Source: [Streptosporangium] indianense (GTDB lineage Bacteria > Actinomycetota > Actinomycetes > Streptomycetales > Streptomycetaceae). From it: a stretch of 64,000 bases of DNA. Positions 8,149 through 16,973 of the stretch are shown one piece after another (within the stretch, counting starts at the first letter, position 1; every line of letters begins with the position of its first letter). The stretch spans positions 1-64,000 of the forward strand of contig NZ_JAKEIO010000017.1 in the NCBI RefSeq assembly GCF_021474405.1, written 5' to 3'. Position numbers and translations under genes: made by a program. The notes under the pieces are model-generated. The model searched no databases. It was not told the DNA's origin and saw only the letters and a list, made by a program, of their open reading frames with translations.

Positions 8149-9408
8149 CTGAACACCCCGCTCGCCGAAGTCCTGTCCGTGACGCTGCTGGCCGCCGTGC
8201 TCGTCTGGGCCGTCGCCCGCCCGAAGGGCCTGCCCGAGGCCGTGCTGGCGGTGCCCGCCGCCGGGCTCGCCATCGCCCTCGGGGTGATCTCGCCGGACCA
8301 CGCCTGGGAGGAGATCCAGCGGCTCGGGCCCGTGGTCGGCTTCCTCGCCGCCGTACTGGTGCTCGCCCACTTCTGCGACGTCGAAGGGCTCTTCACGGCC
8401 TGCGGGGCGTGGATGGCCCGCTGGGCGGCGGGGCGCCCCACGCGGCTGCTGACCGCGGTGTTCGCGCTGGCGTCCCTGATCACGGCCGTGCTCAGTCTGG
8501 ACGCCACCGTCGTCCTGCTGACCCCCGTGGTGCTCGCCACCGCCACCCGCATGGGCGTCCGGGCGCGGCCGCACCTGTACGCCTGCGCCCACCTGTCGAA
8601 CACCGCCTCGCTGCTGCTTCCGGTCTCCAATCTCACCAATCTGCTGGCCTTCACCGCGAGCGGGCTGAGCTTCACCCGCTTCGCGACGCTCATGGCCCTG
8701 CCCTGGCTGGTCGCCATCGCCGCCGAGTACCTGGTGTTCCGGCGCTTCTTCGACGAGGAACTCGCGGCGCCCCTCCCCTCCCCCGACGCCGAGCAGCGTC
8801 CCGGGCCGCTCCCGCTGTTCGCCCTCGTGACCGTCGGCTGCACGCTCGCCGGGTTCGTCGTGGCGTCCGCGGTGGGCATCGCGCCGGCGTGGGCGGCTCT
8901 GGCCGGTGCGCTGGTCCTGGCCGGGCGGGCACTCGTACGGCGGCGGGCCACGCCGCTCACGGTGGTGCGGTCCGCGGCCCCGGCGTTCCTGGCGTTCGTG
9001 CTCGCGCTCGGCGTCGTGGTGCGCGCGGTCGTCGACCACGGACTCGCCGACGCGTTGCGCCGTGTGCTGCCCGACGGATCGGGGCTGCTCACCCTGCTGG
9101 GCGTGGCCGTGCTGGCCGCGGTGCTGGCGAACCTCATCAACAACCTGCCCGCCGTGCTGGTGCTGCTGCCCCTGACCGCCGGGTCCGGTCCCGGCGCCGT
9201 GCTGGCGGTGCTGCTCGGCGTGAACATCGGCCCCAACCTGACCTACGCCGGATCGCTGGCGACCCTGCTGTGGCGGCGGATCGTCCAGCAGGACGGGCAA
9301 CGGGTCGGGCTCGGTGAGTTCACCCGGCTCGGGCTGCTCGCGGTACCGGCCGCGCTGGTGTCGGCCGTGGCCGCCCTGTGGCTGTCGCTGACCGTCGTCG
9401 GCGCCTGA
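8149..9408 (+). CDS. ArsB/SLC13-family anion transporter
   Basis: A membrane protein of about 419 residues with ten or more hydrophobic segments in two repeated halves. The re-entrant signatures are SNLTNLLAF in the first half and NNLPAVL...GVNIGPNLTYAG in the second. These place it in the ArsB/NhaD/SLC13 ion-transporter superfamily, so it may export arsenite or move a dicarboxylate or other anion. No ars genes are nearby. The best start is a rare CTG at 8149, preceded by CGGAGG with 8-nt spacing; GTG 8179 is the next option. The frame open from 7939 overlaps the upstream gene and is not conserved. Confidence 0.8.
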   Translation: MNTPLAEVLSVTLLAAVLVWAVARPKGLPEAVLAVPAAGLAIALGVISPDHAWEEIQRLGPVVGFLAAVLVLAHFCDVEGLFTACGAWMARWAAGRPTRLLTAVFALASLITAVLSLDATVVLLTPVVLATATRMGVRARPHLYACAHLSNTASLLLPVSNLTNLLAFTASGLSFTRFATLMALPWLVAIAAEYLVFRRFFDEELAAPLPSPDAEQRPGPLPLFALVTVGCTLAGFVVASAVGIAPAWAALAGALVLAGRALVRRRATPLTVVRSAAPAFLAFVLALGVVVRAVVDHGLADALRRVLPDGSGLLTLLGVAVLAAVLANLINNLPAVLVLLPLTAGSGPGAVLAVLLGVNIGPNLTYAGSLATLLWRRIVQQDGQRVGLGEFTRLGLLAVPAALVSAVAALWLSLTVVGA

Positions 9409-9420
9409 GCCCGTCCCGGG

Positions 9421-11889
9421 TCAGCGGCGACCGCCTCCGCCGTGGCCGCCGTAGCCGTAGCCGGGGTAGCCGTCGTGCGGGTTGCCGTACCGGCCGTCGG
9501 AGTCGCAGGAGGAGCCGAAGCGGTCGCAGGGCGATGCGGTTGTGGCCGGGCTGCTCGGCGTCGGCTGCGGGGCGGGTGCGGTACCGGGCGTCTTCGACGT
9601 GCTGGGACGGGGGGACGGCGTGGGAGTGGTGCGGGCGGCCGGGACGGCGTCGTTCCAAGTGACGGCCTGCATCTGGAGGTCGGCCTTGGCGGTGTCGATC
9701 ACCCAGCGCTGGACCTCGTCGTCCCGGCGGGCCTTGACCACCAGGGCTCCCGAGCCGTCCGTGGCGGCCGGCGCCAGGGCGAGGTCCTGGTCCCAGCGGG
9801 GCACCAGGGCACCCTGGAGGGTGAAGTCGTAGCGGATGTTCTTCGGGTCCGGCCGGGAGGGGCCGGCACAGGGAGCCAGCCGCACGGAGTAGCCGAGCCG
9901 CGAGTCGAGGCACAGGTCGGGGGCGGCCCCGTTGCGCAGCAGCCCGTCGGTCTCGTACGTCCACTGCTGGGCGGCGTCCGCCGAGCAGGTGGTGAGCTCG
10001 GCCTCCCCGCCCAGGACCGCCTTCTCGCCCTCGATGCCGACGCACAGGTCCGAGGCGACATTGTGCAGCCGGCCGCGCAGGGCGCCCTGCTGGGCGTCGC
10101 CCGCACCGGTCCGGGACGGGTCGGTGCTCGCGTCGCCCGCCTCGGAGTCGGGTGTCTCGCCGGCGGGCCGGTCCGCGCCGGCCGGGGCGCTGTCGCCGGA
10201 GTCACCGGTGGACCACAGGACCAGAGGCAGGACGACGAGGCCGCTGACGGTCAGGATGCCCGCGGTGAGGTTGCGCCGCCGGGCGGCGCGGCGGGCCGCC
10301 TTGTGGGCGGCTCTCCGGGCCGCTGTGCGCGCGCCTTCGGGCCGGTGGCGCGGGGGCGCGGGCGGTGCGGTGCGGGCCGGCGCCGCGGCGGGTGCCGCAC
10401 CCTCGGCCACGGGCGGGAACGGCGGTACGGCTGCGGGGCCGCCCGGATCGGTGAAGGACTCCCCGACCGCACCGGCGAGGGCGACCGGGTCCGCGACGTT
10501 CTCATGCGCCGCACCGGCGACTGCGTTCGGGGCGGGGAAGGCCAGAGGGGCCGCGCCGACCGGATCCTGCAAGGCCCCCCTTGTCCCGGCGCTGGACCCG
10601 GGGACCGCCTCCCGCGCCTCTGGAGTCGGCCCGGGGAAGGTCTCGTGCGCCGCACGAACCGAGTCGGGGAAGCCGTCCGGAACAGAACCTGCCGGCCCCG
10701 GGAAGGCTTCACGCGCTGCGCCTCCCGGCCCCGGGAAGGCTTCACCCGCCGCACCTGCCGGCCCCGAGAAGGCCTCACCCACCGCGCCTCTCGGCCCCGG
10801 AAAAGCCTCACGCCCCGCACCTGTCGGCCCCGTGAAGGCCGCACCCGGCTCACCGGCCCGCCCAGGAGCAGCCTCACGCGCCGGTTCCGGGATGATCTCG
10901 TAGGCCAGTGGGTCCGGGTCCGGGAAGACCTCGCGTGCCAGGGCCACCGGGTCCGGGAACAGTGCGCGCGCGGCGAAGGCCGGAACCTCGGCGGCGGTCG
11001 CACCGGCCACGGCGCCCGCTCCGCCGGGGTGTCCCCGCTCCGCCGCGCTCTCCCCCGCCTGGCTCAGACGGACCTCCGCGTACCCCCGCCCCCCCCAGCC
11101 CAGCACCGCTTCCGACAGGGCGACGCCGAGACCGTGGTTGAACTGGCCGAGCTGGTCCGCCGCCGCGCTGCAGTGTCCGCACCCCTCGATATGCGCGCGT
11201 AGATCTGGGTCGATGTCGAGACCGCCGCGCCGGTACGTCACGTCGAGCAGGCGCAGATAGCGCCGGCACTCCTCGTCGGGGGCGAGTTCGCGATGGAGCT
11301 GGAGACTCTCCTCGCGCAACCGGTCCCGGGCCCGGCCCAGTTCGACGCGCGCCCCCTCCTCGTCCAGACCGAGCAGTCCGGCCGGGGACGTCAGCGGCTC
11401 GGCCTCGACCTCCACGTGCCACAGCAGGCACCGCGCGGACTGGGGCAGCCGCTGGAAGGCCCCGGACAGCAGACGCCGGTGCCGCGACGGCAGCAACCGG
11501 GAGGCGGGCCGCTCCCCCTCCGCGGTCCCGGCGAGCAGCTCGGGGTGGAGCATGTCGCAGCGGTGGTCGCCCGCCCACTCGGCCGCGATGCGCCGCACGG
11601 TGAGCAGCAGATGGGGGCGCCAGGCGGACGTCGGACCGTTCTGCCGGAGGGTCTCCCCGAAGAGCCGGGTGAAGGCCGCGGTGGTGAGCATGCCCGCGGA
11701 GCGCGGGCCGTCGGTGCACAGCCGGGCGTAGGCGAAGGCCGCCTCCCAGTGCCGGTCCAGCAGTTCACCGACGGGGTGGAGTGCGGGCGTCGCCCCGGTC
11801 CACTTCCTGAGCTCCGCGCTCAGTTGCTCGTCCGTCGCGCCGAACCCACGGGCCGAGGCCGGAGAATTCGACGGGCCTGCGTCTTTCAC
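9421..11889 (-). CDS. Membrane-tethered ECF sigma-like protein with zinc finger and extracellular ricin-type lectin domain
   Basis: A fusion of about 822 residues. Residues 20-190 look like an ECF sigma factor: a region 2-like helical segment, then a region 4-like part with PQSARCLLWHVE and LGLDEEGARVELGRARDRL. A zinc-finger motif HIEGCGHC lies at about 227-234. A long Ala/Gly/Pro-rich stretch contains imperfect 14-residue repeats of the form EAFPGPxGAx. One transmembrane helix lies at about 543-562. A ricin-type beta-trefoil domain follows at about 595-735, with a Pro/Thr-rich tail. Known actinobacterial ECF groups with zinc-finger, membrane and sugar-binding extensions have this plan. The start is taken as GTG 11889, 8 nt after GAGAGGA; ATG 11928 is in frame but lacks a ribosome site. 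Confidence 0.7.
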   Translation of the reverse strand: MKDAGPSNSPASARGFGATDEQLSAELRKWTGATPALHPVGELLDRHWEAAFAYARLCTDGPRSAGMLTTAAFTRLFGETLRQNGPTSAWRPHLLLTVRRIAAEWAGDHRCDMLHPELLAGTAEGERPASRLLPSRHRRLLSGAFQRLPQSARCLLWHVEVEAEPLTSPAGLLGLDEEGARVELGRARDRLREESLQLHRELAPDEECRRYLRLLDVTYRRGGLDIDPDLRAHIEGCGHCSAAADQLGQFNHGLGVALSEAVLGWGGRGYAEVRLSQAGESAAERGHPGGAGAVAGATAAEVPAFAARALFPDPVALAREVFPDPDPLAYEIIPEPAREAAPGRAGEPGAAFTGPTGAGREAFPGPRGAVGEAFSGPAGAAGEAFPGPGGAAREAFPGPAGSVPDGFPDSVRAAHETFPGPTPEAREAVPGSSAGTRGALQDPVGAAPLAFPAPNAVAGAAHENVADPVALAGAVGESFTDPGGPAAVPPFPPVAEGAAPAAAPARTAPPAPPRHRPEGARTAARRAAHKAARRAARRRNLTAGILTVSGLVVLPLVLWSTGDSGDSAPAGADRPAGETPDSEAGDASTDPSRTGAGDAQQGALRGRLHNVASDLCVGIEGEKAVLGGEAELTTCSADAAQQWTYETDGLLRNGAAPDLCLDSRLGYSVRLAPCAGPSRPDPKNIRYDFTLQGALVPRWDQDLALAPAATDGSGALVVKARRDDEVQRWVIDTAKADLQMQAVTWNDAVPAARTTPTPSPRPSTSKTPGTAPAPQPTPSSPATTASPCDRFGSSCDSDGRYGNPHDGYPGYGYGGHGGGGRR
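10600..10870 (-). repeat. Imperfect 42-bp coding tandem repeat
   Basis: Within the sigma-like/lectin gene, six or more units encode GP(A/R/G)GA..EAFPGP-type 14-residue repeats. They are clearest at 10680-10850, where GGCCCCGGGAAGGC-type blocks recur. The repeats form the flexible linker between the zinc finger and the membrane helix. Confidence 0.6.
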
Positions 11890-12257
11890 GGCTGCATTCC
11901 TCTCAAGGACATACGGAATAAAGTCCATACCAAGGGGTATGCTGGCCGGCGGCCTCGCGCATACGAAAGAAAGGCGTGTGGGGGCACGCCGACAGGGCAC
12001 ACCTTTGCACAGGTCAGGGACAGGGAACAAGTGAGCGCACGGTTTCGTGCTTTGCGAGTGCGGCCAGCGCTATTTGACAGGAAGTCAATGAGCGCGGCGA
12101 AAGACATTTCAGTGCCGACTGCATCTTCAGCTGCTCGCATTTGCCCGCTCTCGCCGGCCGTACGGCAACCATTGGGCGGCCTCCCGAGCAGCAGATCACG
12201 CGGTCGCCGCGATTCCGCATCGGCCTTTCGACGCCTGCGGCGGAACCAATAGGCCGC
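11890..12257. other. Intergenic region upstream of the sigma-like gene
   Basis: The 368 bp hold no supported gene. This AT-richer stretch should contain the promoter of the minus-strand sigma-like gene. A perfect inverted repeat, CATACC at 11926-11931 and GGTATG at 11936-11941 with a 4-nt centre, lies 37 bp upstream of the chosen start and is a candidate operator. Confidence 0.5.
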
Positions 12258-13301
12258 TCAGCCGGACCGGCCGCCGTGCGTCGCGCGGTACGCCCCGGGC
12301 GGTTCCCCGTAGCGCGCACGGAAGACGCGGTTGAAGTGGAACGGGCTGGCGAACCCCGAGACGGCGGCGACGCGTTCCACGGGCAGGTCGGTGCCCTCCA
12401 GCAGCCGGGCGGCATGGCGCAGCCGCGCCTCGCGCAGCGCGCGCATGGGTGACCGGCCGAGCTGGCCGCTGAACAGGTGAGCGAAGCGGGACGGTGACAG
12501 CGCGACGCTCTGTGCGAGCGAGTGGACGGTGTGCGGCGCTCCCGGGTCGGCGTCGATCAGTTCCTGGGCGCGGCGGATCCGGGCGTCGAGGCCGGGTGGG
12601 GGTTGCGCCGGCCGGGCGCCTGCGGTGGTGAGGAGGACGATCTCCTCCAGTGCGCACAGGGCCAGTTCGCGGGCCGCGCTGCCGTGCGCCACGGCGACCT
12701 GCCCGTCCGGCGACGACTCCTCCGGCGGTGACGGGGCGGGCGGTGCTCCGGTGCCGGTCCACCGGACGTCGGCATGCATCCGCCGGAACGTCGCCGCGAC
12801 GCGGCCGTGCACCCCGGCCGGGACGGAGGAGACCACGTACATCCCGTGCCCGGCGTCGTAGGGCCGCAGCCACGCGGCCCAGGACGGGCGGGCCCGGCAG
12901 TGCGCCCACCAGAACCGCCAGTGCCCGGCGCCGGGTTCGACGCCGTAGCCGTGCGGGACACCCGGGGCGAGCACCACCAGGGTGCCCGCGGCGGCCGAGG
13001 TGCGCGCGTCGCCCTGCCGCAGCCGGCCCGCGCCCGCGGTGGTCCAGGTGAAGAGCCAGCTCGCGGAGCCCTGCGGACGGTTCACGCCGTAGCCGGGCGG
13101 CTGGTCGAAGTGGCCGAGGACGACCAGCCCGGGCGGCGGCGCGGGATCCCCACTGGCCGCGGTGGTCGTCGCGGGCGCGGTCGTAGGCGCGGGCGTAGCC
13201 GTGGAGGTGGTGATGGTGATCGGCGCGGCCGCGGTGGTCGCGGCGTTCTCGCGGTGTCGTTCGGCAGCAGTCCTGGGCAGTCCGTCAGCACCCACGGGCA
13301 T
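12258..13301 (-). CDS. AraC-family transcriptional regulator with cupin sensor domain
   Basis: A 347-residue regulator. After an Ala/Thr-rich, probably disordered N-terminus (to about residue 55), an AraC-type cupin ligand-binding domain spans about 58-160 (VLAPGVPHGYG). Two C-terminal helix-turn-helix units follow at about 245-340, with the typical second-helix signature SGFASPFHFNRVFRARYGEPPGAY. It probably senses a small molecule and controls the divergent phytanoyl-CoA dioxygenase gene 63 bp away. The GAGGAGG ribosome site abuts the ATG at 13301, so GTG 13295, with a 6-nt spacing, may be the real start. Confidence 0.87.
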   Translation of the reverse strand: MPVGADGLPRTAAERHRENAATTAAAPITITTSTATPAPTTAPATTTAASGDPAPPPGLVVLGHFDQPPGYGVNRPQGSASWLFTWTTAGAGRLRQGDARTSAAAGTLVVLAPGVPHGYGVEPGAGHWRFWWAHCRARPSWAAWLRPYDAGHGMYVVSSVPAGVHGRVAATFRRMHADVRWTGTGAPPAPSPPEESSPDGQVAVAHGSAARELALCALEEIVLLTTAGARPAQPPPGLDARIRRAQELIDADPGAPHTVHSLAQSVALSPSRFAHLFSGQLGRSPMRALREARLRHAARLLEGTDLPVERVAAVSGFASPFHFNRVFRARYGEPPGAYRATHGGRSG

Positions 13302-13364
13302 CCTCCTCGGCGGCCGGTCGGCCTAGCGTTCCATAGCGATGACACCCGATCGAGGGGAGCCTTC

Positions 13365-14207
13365 ATGACCGTCGCGGACAACGGGGCCACCGGTGCCTCC
13401 ATCCTGGACCCCACCGGGCTCCGGCGGTGTCGGGAGGCATTCGAGGAGGACGGTTTCACGGTGGTGCGCGGGCTCTTCGGAGCCGATGAGACGGAGCGGC
13501 TGTGCGGCGAGTTCGCGGCACTGCGGGCGGCCGGTCCGGTACCCGGGCATTTCGAGCCCCGCGCCGGGGACGAGCCGGGCGCCGATCCACTGCACGTGTG
13601 GCCGCGGGTGATGCACCCGCACGAGATCAGCGACCTCGCACGTGAGGTCCTGCTGGACGCCCGGCTGCGCACGGTCCTGGAGGTGCTCCTCGGCGAGGAG
13701 GTGCTGGCCGCGCAGAGCATGTTCTACTTCAAGCCGCCGGGGGCCCGGGGGCAGGCGCTGCACCAGGACAACTTCTACCTGCGGGTGGAGCCGGGCACGT
13801 GTGTGGCGGCCTGGGTGGCCTGCGACGTGATCGACCGGGAGAACGGCGGGCTGGAGGTGGTGCCGGGCACGCATCGCATGGACCTGCTCTGCCCTGAGCT
13901 CGCCGACGAGGAGGTGTCGTTCGCCCGGGAGTTCGTTCCGCCGCCGGAAGGGCTGACGACGGTGCCCGTGGACATGGCACCGGGGGACGTCCTGTTCTTC
14001 AACGGAAGCCTGGTGCACGGGTCCCAGCCGAACCGGGCTCCCGAGCGGTTCCGGCGGTCCTTCATCGGCCACTACGTGGGCCGCTCGGCCGAGCGGATCG
14101 AACGGTTCTACCGGACGCTGACGATGAGCGGGACGAGGGTGGAGCTGGCGGAGAGCGAGGGGGCGGGTCCCTGCGGAACGGAGTTCGCCCCGCGGGGACC
14201 CCACTGA
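13365..14207 (+). CDS. Phytanoyl-CoA dioxygenase (PhyH) family Fe(II)/2-oxoglutarate oxygenase
   Basis: A 280-residue cupin-fold oxygenase. The iron ligands are visible as HQD near residue 130 (LHQDNFYLR) and a distal His near 219 (LVHGSQPNRAPERFRRSF), where Arg would bind 2-oxoglutarate. The length fits the PhyH family, whose members hydroxylate lipids, ectoine or natural products; the substrate here is unknown. ATG 13365 follows GAGGGGAG. It is divergent from an AraC-family gene, which probably regulates it. Confidence 0.88.
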   Translation: MTVADNGATGASILDPTGLRRCREAFEEDGFTVVRGLFGADETERLCGEFAALRAAGPVPGHFEPRAGDEPGADPLHVWPRVMHPHEISDLAREVLLDARLRTVLEVLLGEEVLAAQSMFYFKPPGARGQALHQDNFYLRVEPGTCVAAWVACDVIDRENGGLEVVPGTHRMDLLCPELADEEVSFAREFVPPPEGLTTVPVDMAPGDVLFFNGSLVHGSQPNRAPERFRRSFIGHYVGRSAERIERFYRTLTMSGTRVELAESEGAGPCGTEFAPRGPH

Positions 14208-14223
14208 CCTTCGGGACGTGCGT

Positions 14224-15192
14224 TCAGTGCCCGGCGATGGGGTGAGGGACGTACGGGTCCTGGAGTTCCTCCAGTTCCTTGTCGCCCAGCCGGAGCTCGA
14301 CGGCGGCCACCGCGTCCTCCAGGTGCCCGGGCCTGGACGCGCCGACGATCGGTGCGGTCACCGTGGGCTGGTGGAGCAGCCAGGCGAGGGCGACCTGCGC
14401 GCGGGGGACACCCCGTTCGCCGGCGATGCGGGTGACCGCCTCGACGATCGTGCGGTCGCCCTCCTGGTAGAGGCTGCCGCCGAAGGCGTCGGTGGCGCTG
14501 CGCTCGGTCGTGGTGTCCCAGTCCCGGGTGAGACGGCCGCGGGCGAGCGGGCTCCAGGGCAGCACGCCCACGCCCTGGTCGGCGCACAGGGGGAGCATCT
14601 CGCGCTCCTCCTCGCGGTAGATCAGGTTGTAGTGGTTCTGCATGGAGACGAAGGGGGTCCAGCCGTTCAGACGGGCGGTGTACTGGGCCTTGGAGAACTG
14701 CCAGGCGTACATCGAACTGGCTCCGAGGTAACGGACCTTGCCCGCCTTGACGACGTCGTGCAGGGCCTCCATCGTCTCCTCGACCGGGGTGTCCGGGTCG
14801 AAGCGGTGGATCTGGTAGAGGTCGACGTAGTCGGTGCCGAGGCGGGCGAGGCTCTGGTCGAGCTCGGTCATGATCGCCTTGCGGGACAGGCCGCCGCCGT
14901 TCGGTCCGGGCCGCATCCGGCCGTGCACCTTCGTCGCGAGGACGATGTCGTCGCGGCGGGCGAAATCGCGCAGAGCACGGCCGACGATCTCCTCGCTGGT
15001 GCCGTCGGAGTAGACGTTGGCCGTGTCGAAGAAGTTGATCCCCGCCTCGACCGCCTGCCGGATCAGCGGGCGCGAGGCCTCCTCGTCGAGGGTCCACTCG
15101 TGGGTGCCGCGGTCGGGCAGACCGTAGGTCATGCACCCCAGACAGATCCGCGAGACGTCCAGGCCCGTCGAACCGAGCTTCACGTACTGCAT
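14224..15192 (-). CDS. Aldo/keto reductase
   Basis: A 322-residue NADPH-dependent oxidoreductase with a TIM-barrel fold. The catalytic tetrad is visible as Asp and Tyr in FFDTANVYSDG (about 53-63), Lys in LATKVHG (about 85), and His in YQIHRFD (about 126). Similarity is to the AKR11/YdhF-like general stress group with the N-terminal LGSTGLDVSRICLGCM. Its stop faces the dioxygenase stop 16 bp away. The substrate is unknown. Confidence 0.9.
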   Translation of the reverse strand: MQYVKLGSTGLDVSRICLGCMTYGLPDRGTHEWTLDEEASRPLIRQAVEAGINFFDTANVYSDGTSEEIVGRALRDFARRDDIVLATKVHGRMRPGPNGGGLSRKAIMTELDQSLARLGTDYVDLYQIHRFDPDTPVEETMEALHDVVKAGKVRYLGASSMYAWQFSKAQYTARLNGWTPFVSMQNHYNLIYREEEREMLPLCADQGVGVLPWSPLARGRLTRDWDTTTERSATDAFGGSLYQEGDRTIVEAVTRIAGERGVPRAQVALAWLLHQPTVTAPIVGASRPGHLEDAVAAVELRLGDKELEELQDPYVPHPIAGH

Positions 15193-15298
15193 CGTTGCTG
15201 CTCCTGCCTTCGGGAGGGTTCCACGGGGAGCGTACGTGTTCGTGTGCGCTCGAAGACCCGACCGGACGGACCGTCAGAGGGGGGCCCGAACCGGTCCG

Positions 15299-15835
15299 TC
15301 AGCGGCGTTCGACCAGGTCCAGGGCCCGTTCCCACCCGAACTCCGGCCGCCCGCCGTCCTCCCGGGGCTCTCCCGCGTACGGCTCCCCGAACCGCACGCC
15401 CATCCCCCGCAGCCGTCCGAGACTGTCCCGGTAGGCGGGATGGGCGGCCAGGGCGTCCGCCACGCACGGCAGGACGGCGATCGGCACCCCGAGGCCCGCG
15501 ACCTCGCACAGGGTGCCCAGGGCCAGGGTGTCGGCGATGCCGGCCGCCCACTTGTTGACGGTGTTGAAGGTGGCGGGCGCGACGACCACGGCATCGGGCG
15601 CCGGGAACGGGCGCGGCTCGCCGGGTGAGCGCCAGGCGGAGCGTATGCGGCGGCCCGTCAGAGCCTCGACGGCGGCGGTGTCGAAGAAGCCGTTCATGGC
15701 GACGGGCGTCGCGATGACGCCCACCTCCCAGTCCCGTTCCTGCGCGGCCGTGGTCAGCTCGGTGACGTCCTGGGCGATACCGGCGGCGCAGACGACGACG
15801 TAGAGGAAGGGTTTGCGGGCGTCCTGGTCGGTCAT
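15299..15835 (-). CDS. Flavoprotein of the HFCD family
   Basis: A 178-residue protein with a Rossmann-like flavoprotein fold. It opens with YVVVCAAGIAQD and has the family PVAMNGFFD segment and the VVVAPATFNTVNKWAAGIADTL segment, where Asn and Asp act in FMN-dependent decarboxylases such as phosphopantothenoylcysteine decarboxylase. The length suits a stand-alone HFCD protein. It lies 27 bp upstream in position from the DUF1348 gene on the same strand. The substrate is unknown. Confidence 0.8.
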   Translation of the reverse strand: MTDQDARKPFLYVVVCAAGIAQDVTELTTAAQERDWEVGVIATPVAMNGFFDTAAVEALTGRRIRSAWRSPGEPRPFPAPDAVVVAPATFNTVNKWAAGIADTLALGTLCEVAGLGVPIAVLPCVADALAAHPAYRDSLGRLRGMGVRFGEPYAGEPREDGGRPEFGWERALDLVERR

Positions 15836-15862
15836 CCGGGAAACCCTAGCGACCGCCCCGGC

Positions 15863-16321
15863 TCACCGGAGCGGGAAGGTGTCTGCGCGTTCCGACTCGG
15901 GGCGGGGGCCGAAGATGCGGCGCTCGCCCTCCTCGATCCGCATGTCGTTGATACTCGCCTCGCGCCGGGTCATGAGGCCGTGCTCGTCGAACTCCCACAG
16001 TTCGTTGCCGTAGGAGCGCCACCACTGCCCGTCCGTGTCCCGGCACTCGTACTGGAAGCGGACGGCGATGCGGTTGCCGTCGAACGCCCACAGGTCCTTG
16101 CGCAGCGCGTACTCCTGCTCGCGCTCCCACTTGCGGGTCAGGAACCCGGCGATCTCGGCTCGGCCGGTGACGAAGGTGTCGCGGTTGCGCCAGACGGAGT
16201 CCGGTGAGTAGGCGAGGGAGACCTTGTGCGGGTCGCGGGTGTTCCAGGCGTCCTCGGCGGCCTGGACCTTCTGGGCCGCGGTCGCGCGGGTGAAGGGCGG
16301 CAGCGGCGGGCGGTCGGTCAT
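15863..16321 (-). CDS. DUF1348 (NTF2-like) protein
   Basis: A 152-residue member of the DUF1348 family, small NTF2/SnoaL-fold proteins. Typical motifs are [18 protein letters not shown], a WRNRD segment and a central FQYECRD...W strand pair. The family has no assigned reaction. It is divergently transcribed from the adjacent TetR gene, and two palindromes with nearly identical arms occupy the gap, so it is almost certainly the TetR target. Confidence 0.85.
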   Translation of the reverse strand: MTDRPPLPPFTRATAAQKVQAAEDAWNTRDPHKVSLAYSPDSVWRNRDTFVTGRAEIAGFLTRKWEREQEYALRKDLWAFDGNRIAVRFQYECRDTDGQWWRSYGNELWEFDEHGLMTRREASINDMRIEEGERRIFGPRPESERADTFPLR

Positions 16322-16341
16322 GGTTCCTCCCCGGCAGCAAA

Positions 16342-16395
16342 GGAGAACGACCGTTCTCCCCAGTGGCCGCTACCGTAGGAGAACGCTCGTTCTCG
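16342..16395. promoter_or_regulatory. Two TetR-type operators in the DUF1348/TetR gap
   Basis: GGAGAACGACCGTTCTCC at 16342-16359 is a perfect inverted repeat. GAGAACGCTCGTTCTC at 16379-16394 repeats the same arms. The centres are 36 bp apart. One operator lies near each divergent start codon, which suits coordinate autorepression by the TetR protein encoded at 16413. Confidence 0.8.
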
Positions 16396-16412
16396 CGTCA
16401 AGGAGGCCGGAG

Positions 16413-16964
16413 ATGGACAGGGCAGAGGCCCGGGAGCGGGCGCTGGACGCCGCCGAGGAGTTGTTCTACGGGCGGGGTGTGCAGTCCGTCGGCATGGACG
16501 ACGTACGCGGCACCTCCGGGGTCTCACTCAAGCGGCTCTACCAGCTGTTCCCGGCGAAGGAGCAGCTGGTAGAGGCGTATCTGGTGCGGCGCGACACCCG
16601 CTGGCGCGGGGAGCTGGCCGCGTACGTCGAGCGGCGGCCGGAGCCCGACGAGCGGATCCTGGCCGTGTTCGACTGGCTCGCGAAGTGGTTCCGCGAGCCG
16701 GGCTTCCGCGGCTGTGCGTGGCTGAACGCCTATGGCGAGCTGGGCGCGACCTCGGAGCGCGTGGCCGCCCAAGTGCGGGCGCACAAGCGGGGGTTCCGGC
16801 AGTACCTCGAGGACCTCGTGGCGGCGGCGGGGCGGCCCGACGCGCTGGCCGGTCAGCTTTTCCTGCTGGCCGAGGGTGCCATGGTCACGGCGGGGGTGAC
16901 CAGGAGCGCCGAGCCCGCGGCCGAGGCGCGCGAGGCGGCCCGGCGGCTCCTGGGCGCCGGATGA
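16413..16964 (+). CDS. TetR-family transcriptional repressor
   Basis: A 183-residue TetR regulator. The DNA-binding domain spans about 3-50, with AEELFYGRGVQSVGMDDV and a recognition helix near SLKRLYQLFPAKEQLV. A ligand-binding C-domain of normal length contains the FRGCAWLNAYGEL motif common in regulators of this subgroup. ATG 16413 follows AAGGAGG. Its own promoter and that of the divergent DUF1348 gene share two matching palindromes, so autoregulation is likely. Confidence 0.9.
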   Translation: MDRAEARERALDAAEELFYGRGVQSVGMDDVRGTSGVSLKRLYQLFPAKEQLVEAYLVRRDTRWRGELAAYVERRPEPDERILAVFDWLAKWFREPGFRGCAWLNAYGELGATSERVAAQVRAHKRGFRQYLEDLVAAAGRPDALAGQLFLLAEGAMVTAGVTRSAEPAAEAREAARRLLGAG

Positions 16965-16973
16965 GCTCCGGCG

